64,000 bases of DNA from Phycomyces blakesleeanus NRRL 1555(-). Its lineage: Eukaryota; Mucoromycota; Mucoromycetes; Mucorales; Phycomycetaceae. The notes under the pieces were generated by a model. The model had not been told where the DNA came from, did not search any database, and was given only the letters and a program-made list of their open reading frames with translations. The translations under genes and the position numbers were made by a program. Shown piece after piece: positions 12,401 through 24,507 of the stretch (positions within the stretch are counted from its first letter, which is position 1; each line of letters starts with the position of its first letter). The DNA lies in assembly GCF_001638985.1 (NCBI RefSeq), contig NW_017265163.1:310001-374000 (forward strand). Direction: 5' to 3'.

Positions 12401-13753
12401 ACTTGATGAGCACTTGATGAGCACTTGATGAGTCTAGCCACCATCAGCCAAACTAGCCTTGACTTGCAATCTATTTATTTATTCATTTTTTTTATATAAG
12501 CAAATAGCAGAGTAAAAATTGGATAGGATAATAGAATCATAGATAATTAAGTAATCGTTTTTCTTTAAAATATTTGAAAATAGAAAATATATATATATAT
12601 ATATATATATATTAGCACGATAAATAATGTAGAATTACACAGTATACAATAGAAAGAAGACCTGGTCATTTCAATGACAGAAGCAGCTGCTCGTAGTTAC
12701 CAATGAGCTAGTCCTATAAGCCAATATCAATGATAACAAAAAGAAAAGAAAAAAAAAACTTTGATTTCTAATTCCTAATAAATTGTATACATTAATTTTA
12801 TTATGCTATAAATTTTCCTTGAAGATCTTGAAGCATTGTTTTTTTTTTCTTATATATATATATATATTATAGATTCCCCTCCTCCCTTCCCTTTTTATTT
12901 TTGTTCTATCTTAAACCTTGGCTTTTGAAGTATTTCAAAATGTGTTCAATTGGGATCGGATTCTGGGATTTTGTAATGACCAGTAGCCAAAACGCTGGAT
13001 TTCTCCAACACAAGTCAATCTAGATTATTTCGTTTACCACGGAGGGGAAGGAAAGGAAAGGAGAGGAGAAGAGGAGAGGAAAGGAGAAGAAAGGAGAGGA
13101 GAAGGAAGATGTATATATATATATATATATATTTGTGTTATTTTTATAAACAGGCTTATAGCTTAATATTAAACTGTTGACCACCCTCTTTTTTTTTTTA
13201 AATAAATAATAATTACGATGGTAATGGTAACGGTAATAAAGCTAATTTATTTACCGTGGTAAAATTGATCGATCTTATGAGCTTGTGATATAGACAATGG
13301 TTTTTGAATATTTGTAAATAACAAGTACAATGGGATATATTTTATTTATAACGCTCTTTTGATTTTTTGGTTTCTTTTTTTTTTTTTTTTGATTTCCTTT
13401 GTATCATTCAAATGAGGAAATCAAAAAGAAAAGAAGAGAGGAGAAAAGAAGCAATTGATATTAGAAACTATCTATATAAAGGTAAGGATATTAAGAATTA
13501 TTGTATAATATAGTATATATGTATATGTATGTATGAGATGGTGATGGTGATGGTGAGGTGGGTAAAGGTAGCGGTAATGGTAAAGGTTAAATGTAGTTAA
13601 ATAAATAAATAAACAAACAAATAAATAAAAGACAAAATTGCATAGACATAGATAGAACAGATGAAAAGGAGAGTAACATAAGAGAAAGAGAGAATGAAGA
13701 AAACAGAAAACAGAAGACAGAAGACACAATTCTTTTGTTTTTTGTTTGTTTGT
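9415..13753. other. 4.3 kb intergenic region without supported genes
   Basis: AT-rich, with frequent stops in all frames. Notable items are (TA)n tracts (10168-10190, 12588-12611, 13111-13131), an AATAC pentamer run (10237-10262), an AGT run (about 10372-10400), and a short inverted repeat GGTGTTGT/ACAACACC (about 10974-11004). There is also a tandem GCACTTGATGA repeat (about 12377-12433) and an AGGAGA-type purine tract (about 13042-13108). No coding exon or recognisable RNA gene seen. Confidence 0.45.
12377..12433. repeat. tandem 11-bp repeat
   Basis: About four to five copies of an 11-nt unit of the form GCACTTGATGA, the first ones diverged (CACTTGGCAA, GCACTTGACAA). It lies in a gene-free region. 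It is probably a neutral minisatellite. Confidence 0.7.
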
Positions 13754-16226
13754 TTAAGAAATAGCACACGAGGCCTGCCCGGTACCTGCCATCGATGACT
13801 GGTCTTTGCTTAACCGCATGGTCCATTGGTCCTTGAACTTGTCGATCCATTCAGTGATCGTCAGTACTCGTTCACGCACCGAAGTCATGGCCAGCAACTT
13901 GGACTTTTCTTCTTCATCTAGAGGCATCATGTTGGCCACCCACCAGGTAAACACAACCCGGTCTCGGTTGGGGCCTCTGCCAACAGGTGGGTCCCCGAGA
14001 GCTGCCAGCCATTGCGAGAACCGATCGTTTGGTGTCGAGCGCTGATGCTCTAGTAATGATTCTACAAACGACGCCAACTGGTCCAGCAAGTCTTCGGTCG
14101 TTTCTTCTTCTTTTGATTTTGTGGAGATGGCCGCCGGAACAACCACCAGGGTTGGGGTCACTCGCTGAGGCTTTGGCTGCGCTGCAGTAACGCCTTGGAG
14201 ATGCATCTGGAGCCACGGTGCCTTGGAGGTTGTCTGTATCTGAGGGTGAGCGCGTGAAGCCCATGACTGGCGCTGTCCGATACCCATCGCAGAAACCGTG
14301 GGGCGTACAATGGGAGCGGCGGCGGAAGCGGCGGCGGAAGCGGAAGCGGAAACAGAAGAATGCTGATGTTGAGGATGGTGAAGAGGAGTCCTGCTGTTGG
14401 GTAGGCCGGGACGAGCAATTGGCGAATAAGGGCGGGCAGCACCAACAGAGGGAGGCGCTACTGTTGTTCTAGGTGCTGGTCGTCCCATTGGAGAAAAAGG
14501 CATTGGGCGTTGTTGTTGAGGAATATTAGGGCGGTATGGCTGTGGAGTGCGGGGTGCGGTAGGTTGTATTGGTGCTTGTGATTGAGGTAGTGGTTGAGGT
14601 TGTTCTGGTTGTGGTTGTTGTAGGGATGCTTGATGTTCTTGCATTTGTTGCTGTAACTGCTGCTGCTGAAGCAATTGGGCTTCTCTTTGTTGTTTCAATT
14701 GTGTTTCTCTTTGCTGACGTGCCCGCATTGCTCCTGCGGTCATGATCTGACGCCGTTCTTTGGCCTGCTCTTGTTCGGCATCAATGTCATCTACACGTTC
14801 TACTTTTCCAACATGGTAGCCATCGACCAGCTCATGGCTCAAGACTCGAAACCGATGGGATCCGATGGCTTCTACGACCGAGCGTCCGTCAGGAAGAGTC
14901 TGTACATGTGTGAGTTCGAGCATTGTGCCGTATTCAAAGAATGGGGCCTGTGTTGCACTCGACACGTTAGGTTTTCTGCGTCGACTGAGGCACATGGCGA
15001 ATCTACGTCGCTGTGAATCCATTATTCGGCGTAGCATGAGTTTGTACCGCGGTTCAAAAATATGTATCACACACCGATTGTGGGGAAAGGCAAGGGCGCC
15101 TGCAAGGATGGGGATCAAGTTGCTGTCGTCTTCCATCAGAACGTCTTCGTGACTGGTGTCGCTATAAAGCAGATAAACCCAGTCACAAAGGATTTTAGTG
15201 ACAGGCGGTGCAGATGCTATGGGTTCTCTGCAGACTGGACAGGCACGCTGATGGTCGAGAGAGCGGACCAGACAGCCATGACAAAAAGTGTGGCCGCAAG
15301 AAGTAGTTGCGGGTTGACTGAATTGATTGCAGCAGATAATACATTCCATTTCACTTTCCAGATTCGACCGCAACTCATCAAGAGTTAATGTTAATGTAAG
15401 TATGCTGGCCTGCATTTGTTTGAGGGTAACGTTAATAAGGGAAGGAGCGGTATGGGAGCGTGTGCAGTCTGTGGATACGCATTTTCGGATCGAAGCTGTA
15501 GCGCAGGTATGGCAGACAGTGTAGCCACATGGTAAAGTTGTTGGCCGATCAAGATTCGATTGGCATGAGGGACATTTGTGCAGTTGTAAAATGAGAGACT
15601 CGGGTGTAATGAGGACGACTTTTGTACGTTTTGGTGTAATGAGTTCGTCCTCGTCGTCGATATCCACATCGTCGTGGGATCGCTTGGTGCTTCTAGGGAA
15701 GGCCTCCAATGTTGCTGATATTGTATGCCAGGTTGGCTAAAAGAAAAGGGTTTGAAAAGTAAAGAAGAAAGAGGGTAAGAAAGAAAAAGAAAAAGAAATA
15801 AAGAAATAAATAAGAAAAAGGAAATGAAATAGAATAGAATAGAATAGTAAAAGTATATATATATTTAGTGAAAAAAAAGAAAGACTTTTTTTTTTTTATA
15901 TATTTAAAATTATATTATTATTTTTCCTTGATTTTTATATATATATTTATAAATGCATGTATGTATGAATTCAATTATTCAATTATTCAAATGCTCAAGT
16001 ATAGTAAAGAGAGAGAAAATTATATGTAATTTTATAGTTGTTCTGAAAATTTATTGAATCAAAACGAATTGGAACAGGAATGGCTATGGGTGCAACCAAC
16101 CTTATCCTCTTGCTGGTTTGCTTTTCATATATATTTATATATTATTTTAAAAGCCAGAAAAATAAAAAAAGGAAAAATAAATAAATAAAAACTTACAGAT
16201 AGACGATCGTAAGTTTGTTTGATCAT
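13754..16226 (-). CDS. double-RING, LON-substrate-binding-domain protein (LONRF-like E3)
   Basis: Exon 1 (16197-16226) encodes MIKQTYDRLS and joins in phase, across a 460-nt intron, to exon 2 (13754-15736), giving 670 residues. Two RING-type modules are visible: an atypical one (CPSCQSNLDRPTTLPCGY, CHTC) and a canonical C3HC4 finger (CIICCNQFSQ, CGHTFCHGC, CPVC). The start of a LON N-terminal domain follows (IPILAGALAFPHNRCVIHIF, EPRYKLMLRRI). A Gln-rich then Pro/Ala-rich stretch of about 200 residues interrupts it, and LON-like helical sequence resumes at the C-terminus (from TEDLLDQLASF, with LTITEWIDKF near the end). RING plus LON suggests a ubiquitin ligase like vertebrate LONRF proteins or fungal relatives. 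The substrate is unknown. Exon 1 is inferred from ATG, donor and phase. Confidence 0.85.
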
Positions 16227-16787
16227 TGTGTCTTTAAGGTATAATATTAAGGAAAGGAATAGATGTGTAGTCAAGGAAGAAAGAAAGAAAAAGGAAAAGA
16301 AATCGTAAAGAAGTACACAATATTTGTGTCATTTATGTACTTGTACTTTGCAAGAGAAATCGACGAGAAATACGCACTAAACCACGCACGTACAGCAGAT
16401 TTGTGTACATACATATTTTGTACAGATTTTATACAGATTATTATTATTTCGATCGATCTCTCTTTTTGTTCCTATTCAAGCCTCGGATCCCGTCTTTCCC
16501 CTTTCATCCCTTTGGATCGATCGAAGCACTTTTGGAGCATTATTATTATTATTATTATTATTATTGTATTCAGTTCTCTCTTCTTTCTATTTACCTTTTG
16601 TTCTCTTACAATATTTTGTACATTAAATCGTACAATTTTTTTTTTTTTTTTTGGTTTTTTTAAAAAAAATCTACATATTTATTACATACAATTTAATACA
16701 TGAAAATATATTTATATATATATAATTTATAAATTTATATATTCATATATCTATATATCTACACAAGCACACAAGCACACACATTTA

Positions 16788-16818
<31 letters not shown>

Positions 16819-16829
16819 GCTCTTGGCTC
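16227..16829. other. spacer between two minus-strand genes
   Basis: Sequence between the LON/RING start and the fucosyltransferase stop, probably the former's promoter and the latter's 3' UTR. It contains an ATT run (16540-16566), poly-T and (TA)n tracts (16795-16818). The open frames here are T/I/F-rich low-complexity translations and are not called genes. Confidence 0.5.
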
Positions 16830-18389
16830 CTAGACTGGGGGTTGAGCTGGTTTGGAGCCTTTCATTAGCTTGACCTCCTTGTGTCGATAGACAGGGTGGA
16901 GTTGTCGTTCAATGTAACTCGTAAATGTACTGTCACTTGTGCCAATAAATGTGTGTCCCTGTGCGGAAATCATTGCGTCCACCATTGGAATCAAATAAGA
17001 CTCTAGGCGCACCTTTTCCTCAACAACCTCCACTCGGCGCAAATCATCGAGCTCATCCAAAAAGTCATCGAGCACAAATGTGCATGGAAAAAGCTTGAAT
17101 ATCTTTTGCAGGAGAGGATGTTTACGCGGGTTAGGGCAATCGGTTGCTATATAGACCACAGTTTTACAGAAATGTCTGGTGACCTCATTGCTTTCCCCGC
17201 AGCTCAACTGCGATTGCAGTCCAGGTGGCCGGTTCCCAAGCCTCTGTTTGATTTCAGCTGGATGGCTCACAGCGATCGGCTTAGGCTTGTCGGCGATCGT
17301 TTGGAATTCGCGGAGCTGCTTCACTTCATATTCGGTGTTCTCCATCCGGTCAAGATCGTGCTGAGGATCAAATGTCTTGACTTGATCGAGATCTAGGTCG
17401 GTAAACTCATCCACCAGCTGATGGAAAATATTGTCAATATTGATCGTAGCTCGCACCTTAAACAGTCCATCGCCAACTCTAATGTGCAGCCCAACAAACT
17501 GCTCGATTCCACCAAGCCGATCTACAATACGCTTGGCCGTATCAACCAGAACTGGATTACGGAAAATCATGTGCGTTCTAAAATGCCTTAATAATTCGGC
17601 ATGTTCGGGAGTTTGTGCCAATACACGGTATGTTCCAAATACTGAGCTGAAGTGCAGAACTGGCTCCTCGATCGCAAGGAGGTCCGACACATCGATCCGG
17701 TGGACATACTTTGCCAGTCCTGTTGGTGAGTTAGGATCGTCAAAGACACGGAACTCATAAGCGGACGTATCCTTGATGAGGTGCACATCATCACTCGAAA
17801 CATTCAAAGTCGAATGCACCCAATCAAGACTCAGGTCATCCCGGTACACAATCCGCACATAACGCTCAATCTCCTTCATGTCATAAAAGAAGGACCACGG
17901 CACACTCGTCCAAGTAAAGTAATTCAGGCATTCACTCGGAAACGGATCGTCATCCTTCAATTCAATGCAATGCTCCAAGCCACGCTTTGTCTGCAACAGC
18001 AAGCGCTCATAGAGTTTCTCAAAACGCAACCAGGGCATGGCGGGATTACCGAGAAACACAGGCGGCAGGAGTAATGTACGGTTGAGATAGGCAGCCAATA
18101 GCAATGCATTCTCTAATTCGATACGCTGATTGTGGAATCCAGAATGAGGCAAGTAGGCAATATATTTTTCATCTGGCGTAGGTTGGTGAGTTTCGAATGG
18201 CTTTGGATAATATACAGGAATAGGTTGGACTTTCTTTGTCGATTTCGACTGCTGTTGCCGAATAGAACCTGGAGAAATATCTAGGACAGGAGTTGTCTGA
18301 TAGTTAATCAATAGCAAGTATGTCAATCCTAAACCAAGAGCAACGATAATGACAGTTATTCGCCGCCTTGGATTGATGAACATTGCCAT
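16830..18389 (-). CDS. membrane-anchored GDP-fucose protein O-fucosyltransferase-family protein
   Basis: Intronless, 519 residues, start ATG at 18387-18389 (another Met codon follows two codons later). A short basic N-terminus (NPRRR) precedes one hydrophobic segment (about 11-29, ITVIIVALGLGLTYLLLI), the arrangement of a type II Golgi/ER membrane protein. The lumenal part opens with YLPHSGFHNQRIELENALLL and RTLLLPPVFLGNP, as in the PF10250 O-fucosyltransferase-like fold. It contains the donor-binding arginine motif HIRVGDGLF (about residue 300) and a late ATDCPNP/GTSDSTFTSYIERQ region. The likely role is transfer of fucose, or a related sugar, from GDP-sugar in the secretory pathway; the acceptor is unknown. 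It is one of the few intronless genes in the window. Confidence 0.82.
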   Translation of the reverse strand: MAMFINPRRRITVIIVALGLGLTYLLLINYQTTPVLDISPGSIRQQQSKSTKKVQPIPVYYPKPFETHQPTPDEKYIAYLPHSGFHNQRIELENALLLAAYLNRTLLLPPVFLGNPAMPWLRFEKLYERLLLQTKRGLEHCIELKDDDPFPSECLNYFTWTSVPWSFFYDMKEIERYVRIVYRDDLSLDWVHSTLNVSSDDVHLIKDTSAYEFRVFDDPNSPTGLAKYVHRIDVSDLLAIEEPVLHFSSVFGTYRVLAQTPEHAELLRHFRTHMIFRNPVLVDTAKRIVDRLGGIEQFVGLHIRVGDGLFKVRATINIDNIFHQLVDEFTDLDLDQVKTFDPQHDLDRMENTEYEVKQLREFQTIADKPKPIAVSHPAEIKQRLGNRPPGLQSQLSCGESNEVTRHFCKTVVYIATDCPNPRKHPLLQKIFKLFPCTFVLDDFLDELDDLRRVEVVEEKVRLESYLIPMVDAMISAQGHTFIGTSDSTFTSYIERQLHPVYRHKEVKLMKGSKPAQPPV

Positions 18390-21236
18390 GATGAGAGTTT
18401 CCTTTCTTTGAGCAAGAAATTAAAAGTTCGAAATAAATGTATTTTTTTTTAAAAAAAAAAAGAGTGAAAGTAAAAGTAAAAGATGACCTCCCACACGCGT
18501 ATATAGACTATTCACGCGTGGTAGAATACCGGATTCTGAAAAAATAAAATAAAACGTATTATAAAATATTTATGTAAATACAAATGTATGTCCCGCTATT
18601 TCAAAAAAAAAAACGAAGATATTTTTTTCTTGTTCTTTTTGCGTCATTTTTTCATTTCGCTTGTGTAGTCCAAGTGAATTGAATTGAATTTTTTGTTGCT
18701 GTAGTGAAAACCTTTCTTTCATTGTTTGGTATACATGTTTGTGCATCTTTATTATTGTTCTATTGTCATGGTAAATATATATACATATACATATACATAT
18801 ACATATATGTATACTTGAATAAATTGCGTTCTTTACTGCTTGATCGGAAACAAATCTTATTGGGATATTATGCCTGCTTCTCCTTTTATATATATAATTT
18901 ATATGAAATGTGGCGCAAAAATATTCAAGCCCCATACGAAGAGCGCAGTAAAATCAAGTGCAGAATCTAATTGTTTTATTTTTAGTTGTATATTTAGTAT
19001 ATAATGAAATCCTGAGTATATTCGACTCCTACAAAATACATACAAGACACTCATAGCATATATAAGGATATTAAAGTCTATAAGGGGGTTTCACCAGCTC
19101 GGGATGCTTGGCTGTGATGGATCTTCAAAAAAAAAAAATGAAAACCGAACATCCAAGAAAAAGATTAGATGTTCAAATGTCAGGACTTGGCCAAAATTTA
19201 CAAAATTTTATATTTTATATACAATTGATGACAAAGCTCATATAAAAGCAAAAGTCAAAAATAAAACACAATCAGTCTATGTAAGAGTAGCTACCTTGAT
19301 ACCAAGTTAGAAAAGTCTAACCTACTTGTGGGGAATTCGGGCAGGGATAATATATTTATGGGTACTCTAATCAAGCATATTGTACATATGAATTTGGACG
19401 TATATGAGAGAAAGCATATCAACCAAGGAACATTAATGGTATTCAATAGTTCTTTTTTCAATATTGGCTAATTTGTTGGTGCTTAAACCCCCTAATATAG
19501 TAATAGTTATCACTAAAGAACCCTTGTAATATATATTTGATTGTTCAATTTTAATAATTCTGTTATATTTCATGCAAAAATAATGAAAGAAGAAAAAAGT
19601 TGAGTGGGGTATTATTTGTTTTCCTTCTTTCACTGATTTCATAATAGCCTAAATAGTAAGTTATCCAAGTAGACAGATCTTCTTCCAACTAGTTTTGTTT
19701 TTGTTTTACCCTCACAGTATTTTGGGTTAAAGAATCGAAAGAAAATAATCATGATGAGTTTGAACAAACTTTAAAATAATAGATAATATAAATATCTTTT
19801 TGTCTACGATCTTTGAAACTACCAAGAGACATCGTTGTCTTTCTAATATGCTGTATAAACACATTATATATTGAATAAGGTCTTTGATAAGGATAATAAT
19901 AGTAATACTAGAAGGACCGGGGTCCCTTTCTTATGATAGGTACCCACATTGCCGCTCTTTGTGAATTAAGGCGGCAAATCATGTGTTAAATAAAGTTTTT
20001 TTTTCTGTCTCTTTGTTCCTATAAACAAGATCGAGTAATCGAGCAATCGAGTAACCAAGGTAAGATTTATATAAGATCGATGCTTACAGACATATATTTA
20101 TATTTTATATACTAAATTTATCCTATTGTAATACAGACTCAAAAGAAGAAGATTAAGTAGCTTCTGATCATGGGAGTAGTTTATATGCCCACTAATTTAA
20201 CTTGACTGAAGAAAGAAAAGAACAATTCCACCCTAATTTTTTTTTAAAAAAGGCTTCCCCTTTAAGATTACATGGTGAATTTAATCCACTGGTGGAGTGG
20301 GAGGTTGCATCTATCATCGTAGTGACGCAACTATAGAAATGACGTGAAGTGGCTAAATAACATTTTTTTGCCCTTTAACAAAATGGTCTTTTCTGCTTGT
20401 ACATATTCTTCTTGTCACTAACTGAGCTAGCCTTTTACACCACATAGTTGCCGATCCTACCATACAGAACCTAACTTTACAACTATTCCCCATTCACTCC
20501 CCTGCACATAAACATCGACCAGACACTGATTTAATGTCGAAACAGATTCTAATGATTGAATACATGTCATCAAAATGGTCATTTAAATTGAGATTGGCTT
20601 AGATGCAAATGATCAACGCACACACACACACACACACACTCTCTCTCTCTCTCTTTTTTTTTTCACCGCTTGAGATCTTTGGAATAAACGTTGATTGTCC
20701 ACCTCAGCAGAGACACCAAACCGAGCAATTATAAAGCCCCTCTCAGTGTAGTGTTCAGGGAGCAAGAATAGGACGAGCCAATGTAGGCAACCAACGTTAA
20801 ATAAGTTACTGGCATTTAATGAGCAATATGAAGGCTACATAGGCCCAGATCAGCGACGCCCTGAACGTTAGCCTGAATTTCAAAATTAGCAAGCCAAATA
20901 CATAGATTAGTTGATGTACCATATTTGACAACCAGAATAGACTTGGCTTTTTCATGCATCAGATATTGACTGAGATGGTAGCCTCACCATGCAAAGTAGA
21001 AAGTTTGTATTACAAATAAATAGTAGAAAAGGTCAATTTTTATTATTATTATTTAAGTGCAGTTGAGTATTTAATTTTACAATTTCTGATTAAGCGACAT
21101 TTTATTTCATCGGTACGAGCGACATACTTCCTCACATCCGGGGCAGTTTTTTTATTAAAAAAAAGGAACTCCTTATTTATTTAAGCTTTTACCGACTTAA
21201 GCTCTTTTGCTTTGATTTTTTTTATATTTGGTCATA
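18390..21236. other. 2.8 kb intergenic region
   Basis: No supported gene. It contains short hairpins, for example GCCGC/GCGGC arms around 19951-19976, and a (CA)n(CT)n tract (20619-20654). A stretch at about 20690-21010 has higher GC than its surroundings. On the minus strand this stretch has short open pieces that could be a decayed coding sequence, but I cannot assign it. Confidence 0.4.
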
Positions 21237-21501
21237 ATGTCAAATTTAAAATGTCACCATTGTCCTGAAACTTTCACAACCAAAAGTAGACGTAACACAC
21301 ATACTATTGATTGTCATGTTTTGGATGTTAAAATTGGTAAGTGATTTTCCCAAAAGAAAAAGAAGCTCTATCTGGATCTAACAAACAATGTTGCCGATAA
21401 CTTACACAGGTGGAAATATTTTTGAATGCAAAGAGGGTGAATTTCCTTGTCCTGCTTATCAAAAATATTTGAAGAATGCTGCAACATTGAAGATTCATTT
21501 G

Positions 21502-21544
<43 letters not shown>

Positions 21545-22318
21545 ATCATTTATCTGGGGATTTCATCTTCAATTCAAAAAAAGCTAGCTGCCCATGACAC
21601 ACCTGGTATATAACAGTTCCGGAGATTGTTAACTTGCCAGGTTTATTAGCAAGAGGGAACCAGTGTTTGGTTACGGAGTCTGTTCTTCACTCTTGTGGCT
21701 TGTATACCACACACTTGACGTTGTAAGAAAACGTTCAACATCTCTTAGCCCTTTCATACATTCTTCTCTTAAAACCAGGCCGAACGCACATGGATATACC
21801 CGAACACATCACGTTTAACCAATGCGAAAATTTGCTGATATACATTCAAAAAAGTAACAGTATAATCGACCAGATGTTACCTTGTTCAACAAAAGAAAAA
21901 CTTGAAGGAATTGTCCATAATTTGGTTTACAACGTATCAAACGTAAGCTCTTGCACGTTTTGAAAATAGATAATGTAAAAAGTAACAAACTGTTTAACCT
22001 CTTTAAAATATCGTCAGCGATTCTGGTCAATCTTCACGTCTCGTTGTATCATGGAAAATTGCAGCATTGATCGAAGAAGATCCAACATTTAATTCAACAA
22101 ACAGGATTTTATTAGTAATAAGAAAGATGTAAGTTTTTTTTTTATTAAAAAAAAAGTAATAATACATATGAGCCTAACGCTTTCATAGAGCAGAGGTTCT
22201 TCCTCGGTTTATAATTGAAGATGGACCACAAGAAACAGAGCTGATTACCCAGTATCTTCACCCCGCTCTTGTACCTTTGTTTGAAAATATCGACGAGCGT
22301 ATTCTTTTCCAATGGTAA
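21237..22318 (+). pseudogene. decayed multi-exon zinc-finger-containing gene
   Basis: Several plus-strand exon-like pieces are visible. Exon 21237-21336 starts with ATG and encodes a CHHC-type finger (KCHHCPETFTTKSRR, then H and C). It joins in phase to 21410 onward (FECKEGEFPCPAY, then KNAATLKIHLKK). That exon runs into 42 consecutive A (21502-21543). A further open piece follows at about 21818-21950 (ENLLIYIQKSNSIIDQ). Then come a piece ending at 22128 (SRLVVSWKIAALIEEDP) and 22189-22315 (ITQYLHPALVPLFENIDERI), which join in phase. The piece at 21818-21950 does not join in phase to the next, and a TAA at 22316 ends the last. It looks like a broken member of a fungal hypothetical or TE-related family, not identified by name. 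Confidence 0.55.
21502..21543 (+). repeat. poly-A run of 42 nt inside the zinc-finger pseudogene
   Basis: An uninterrupted A-run begins directly after the codons for HLKK of the second finger. It is the longest homopolymer in the window. It could be microsatellite expansion of an AAA-rich codon run, or the tail of a reverse-transcribed insertion. No target-site duplication was recognised. Confidence 0.9.
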
Positions 22319-24507
22319 TGGGGTGTACCTGAAATTGATAAAAATGTAACAAAACTCAGCAATCAATCTCTAACTTAATTCCACATAATAGAGAGGGGGA
22401 CAAATCAGGGAAATGTATATATAATCATCATATTTGACACACCAACTTCCAGAAAAATTCTTAACAGTACATAGTCATAATTGGGAATATTTGGAGTAAA
22501 TTTAGTTAATTAGTTAGTTCATGTTACATTTAAATGGACACCGCGCCAATTCCATGAAATCAAATTTATGACAATGACCTGGCCTTTTGGGTTGTCTAGA
22601 AACAACAACAACGAAAAAGAAATGTGGTGCAATGCAATGCAATGTAATGTAATCGGTACGTGCGAACAGATATAAGTTAATTCGATTGAATATATGTTCA
22701 TTCCGATCTTTGTTTAATATTTCTTTTTTGTCTGTCTGTCCATATCAGCTATATTAAAATAATACTAATGACAATTAGCAAGAAACAGACTAAAGAGTTC
22801 AATAATAATAATAATAATATCACTATATCAAGTTTTGACTATACCCAAAAAAAATTGAGTAAAAAATCAACAAACCCCTTCGCCTGGCTCACCGACCAGC
22901 CAGTGTCACTTCCATGATATATATGTATATATTGCCGCAGCTCATCTGCGGTAGATCCAACGATGTCTAAAAGTGCTCCAGGGCACAAAAACCCACCAAT
23001 CAAATAACTTTTACCTGTACACACATCAGTTTCTCCCTCTTCCCCTGCCTTACCATGCGTTGGGTTATAAAGTTTGAAGTAAACTTGGCTAGGCTGAAGC
23101 GGAGAGGTTCTTGTTTTTATAATTTTTTTTTTAAAAAAAATATACCTTGTTATTCGTACCACATTCATTGTATATATATAAATTCTCGATCTTTCTGCAT
23201 AATTGTGTCATTTGGGAACACACTGTAGTACGTCGATTTAAACACATATGTATATACATCGATCATACCTATCAAAATAGAAGATATCTATAAATCCTTA
23301 ATTTTAATTGTTATAATTATATACATATATAATATTTGTAAATATTGACGCTATTCAAATTTTATTTCTTTTACATTAATGGTGCAGAACAATAGTAAAC
23401 AATTGCTGAGCCCATATATCTATACTATGCATATAGCAATAATAATAATAATAATCGGCGGTGCTTTGAGAATAGAATATAAGAGAAGAGAAGAAAAATA
23501 TTCGAATTTTATTTTGAGAAAGAGTATAATTTTTAGATTGTTCAAAAACAATCGAGCCTAACTATGTGCTGGTGTGTGCTGGTATTTAAAGCCCTGTTTT
23601 TTTTTGTATCAGTGATGGTAATAGAGATCTTCAACTGAATTGAATTTACCATCGATAGCTCCACATGATAGAATGGAGTATAGAGTATAGAATCGACACT
23701 CAAAATCTTGCTAAATTTCTTCTTTCTTTTTAGGAACAAAAACATATTATAATCAGGGTTGGCAAGGTTTATCTTAACTGAAGAATAATAGGCATATATT
23801 CTGTTGATATTTATATTATTACTTATTTCGTATTAAATAAGTCTAAACATAATTCGGCTTTAGTGTGTAATATAATTATCAATTCATAGACTCTCTTATA
23901 TATATATAAAAGATTCTACTCATTTATTCTACAATCTGTAATGGACTTACAGAATCGATAATAATGTTAATACTAAATATTGATCGCTTTGACACCTCCT
24001 CTATCTCTTTCAACCATTAACCCCTAAAAGCAAAGTATATTACAGATATTTTTCTAATCAGTTAATAGAGACTTTTGTAGGTTAGAAACATGGGTTGTTG
24101 ATTTTATTTTATTCATTCATTTAGGAGTACCCCTACATGTCTAAACCGTTAAAGCATCGATCTTACTATCACAAACACACAGCACCATCAAGATTATCGT
24201 TAATGTATTTAAAATTAGATGTGTATTGTTATCAACAAAAAGGTTACTTAATCTCTGGTTCAAATTACAGTTTAGTAGGTTTGGGTATCTCTTATATTTT
24301 TTTATAGAAAATAATAACAGAATTTTGCTGATATTTGGTCTATCAAATTTTAGTATGGAGTAATATAATATTTTCATCAAATACACATATATAATGTATA
24401 GACCGTCCAACGTTTAAAGTATATATATTAAAATAAAATAAAGTAAAATAAAAATGTAACTTTTGGATGATCTGTATTTCTACAATTGTTATATATTTAT
24501 ATAGATC
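22319..24507. other. intergenic region
   Basis: Mostly AT-rich with short repeats: an ATA run (22801-22819) and (TA)n tracts. The exception is 22839-23168 (minus), listed separately. AT-rich sequence at 24410-24500 is probably the 3' UTR of the tRNA methyltransferase. Confidence 0.4.
22839..23168 (-). CDS. possible small gene of unknown function
   Basis: A 109-codon frame opens with ATG (23166-23168). Its composition is more protein-like and GC-richer than its surroundings (YFKLYNPTHGKAGEEGE, LIGGFLCPGALLDIVGS, DTGWSVSQAKGF). Internal GTAAGG and GTAAAA donors mean it could be a spliced gene, or a structured RNA locus, rather than one plain ORF. No family is recognised and no neighbour helps. 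Weak call. Confidence 0.25.
   Translation of the reverse strand: MNVVRITRYIFFKKKIIKTRTSPLQPSQVYFKLYNPTHGKAGEEGETDVCTGKSYLIGGFLCPGALLDIVGSTADELRQYIHIYHGSDTGWSVSQAKGFVDFLLNFFWV

Noticed and set aside
20690..21010. GC-richer patch that might be an RNA gene or transposon relic
   Set aside because: No recognisable RNA motif, and only short interrupted frames on either strand.
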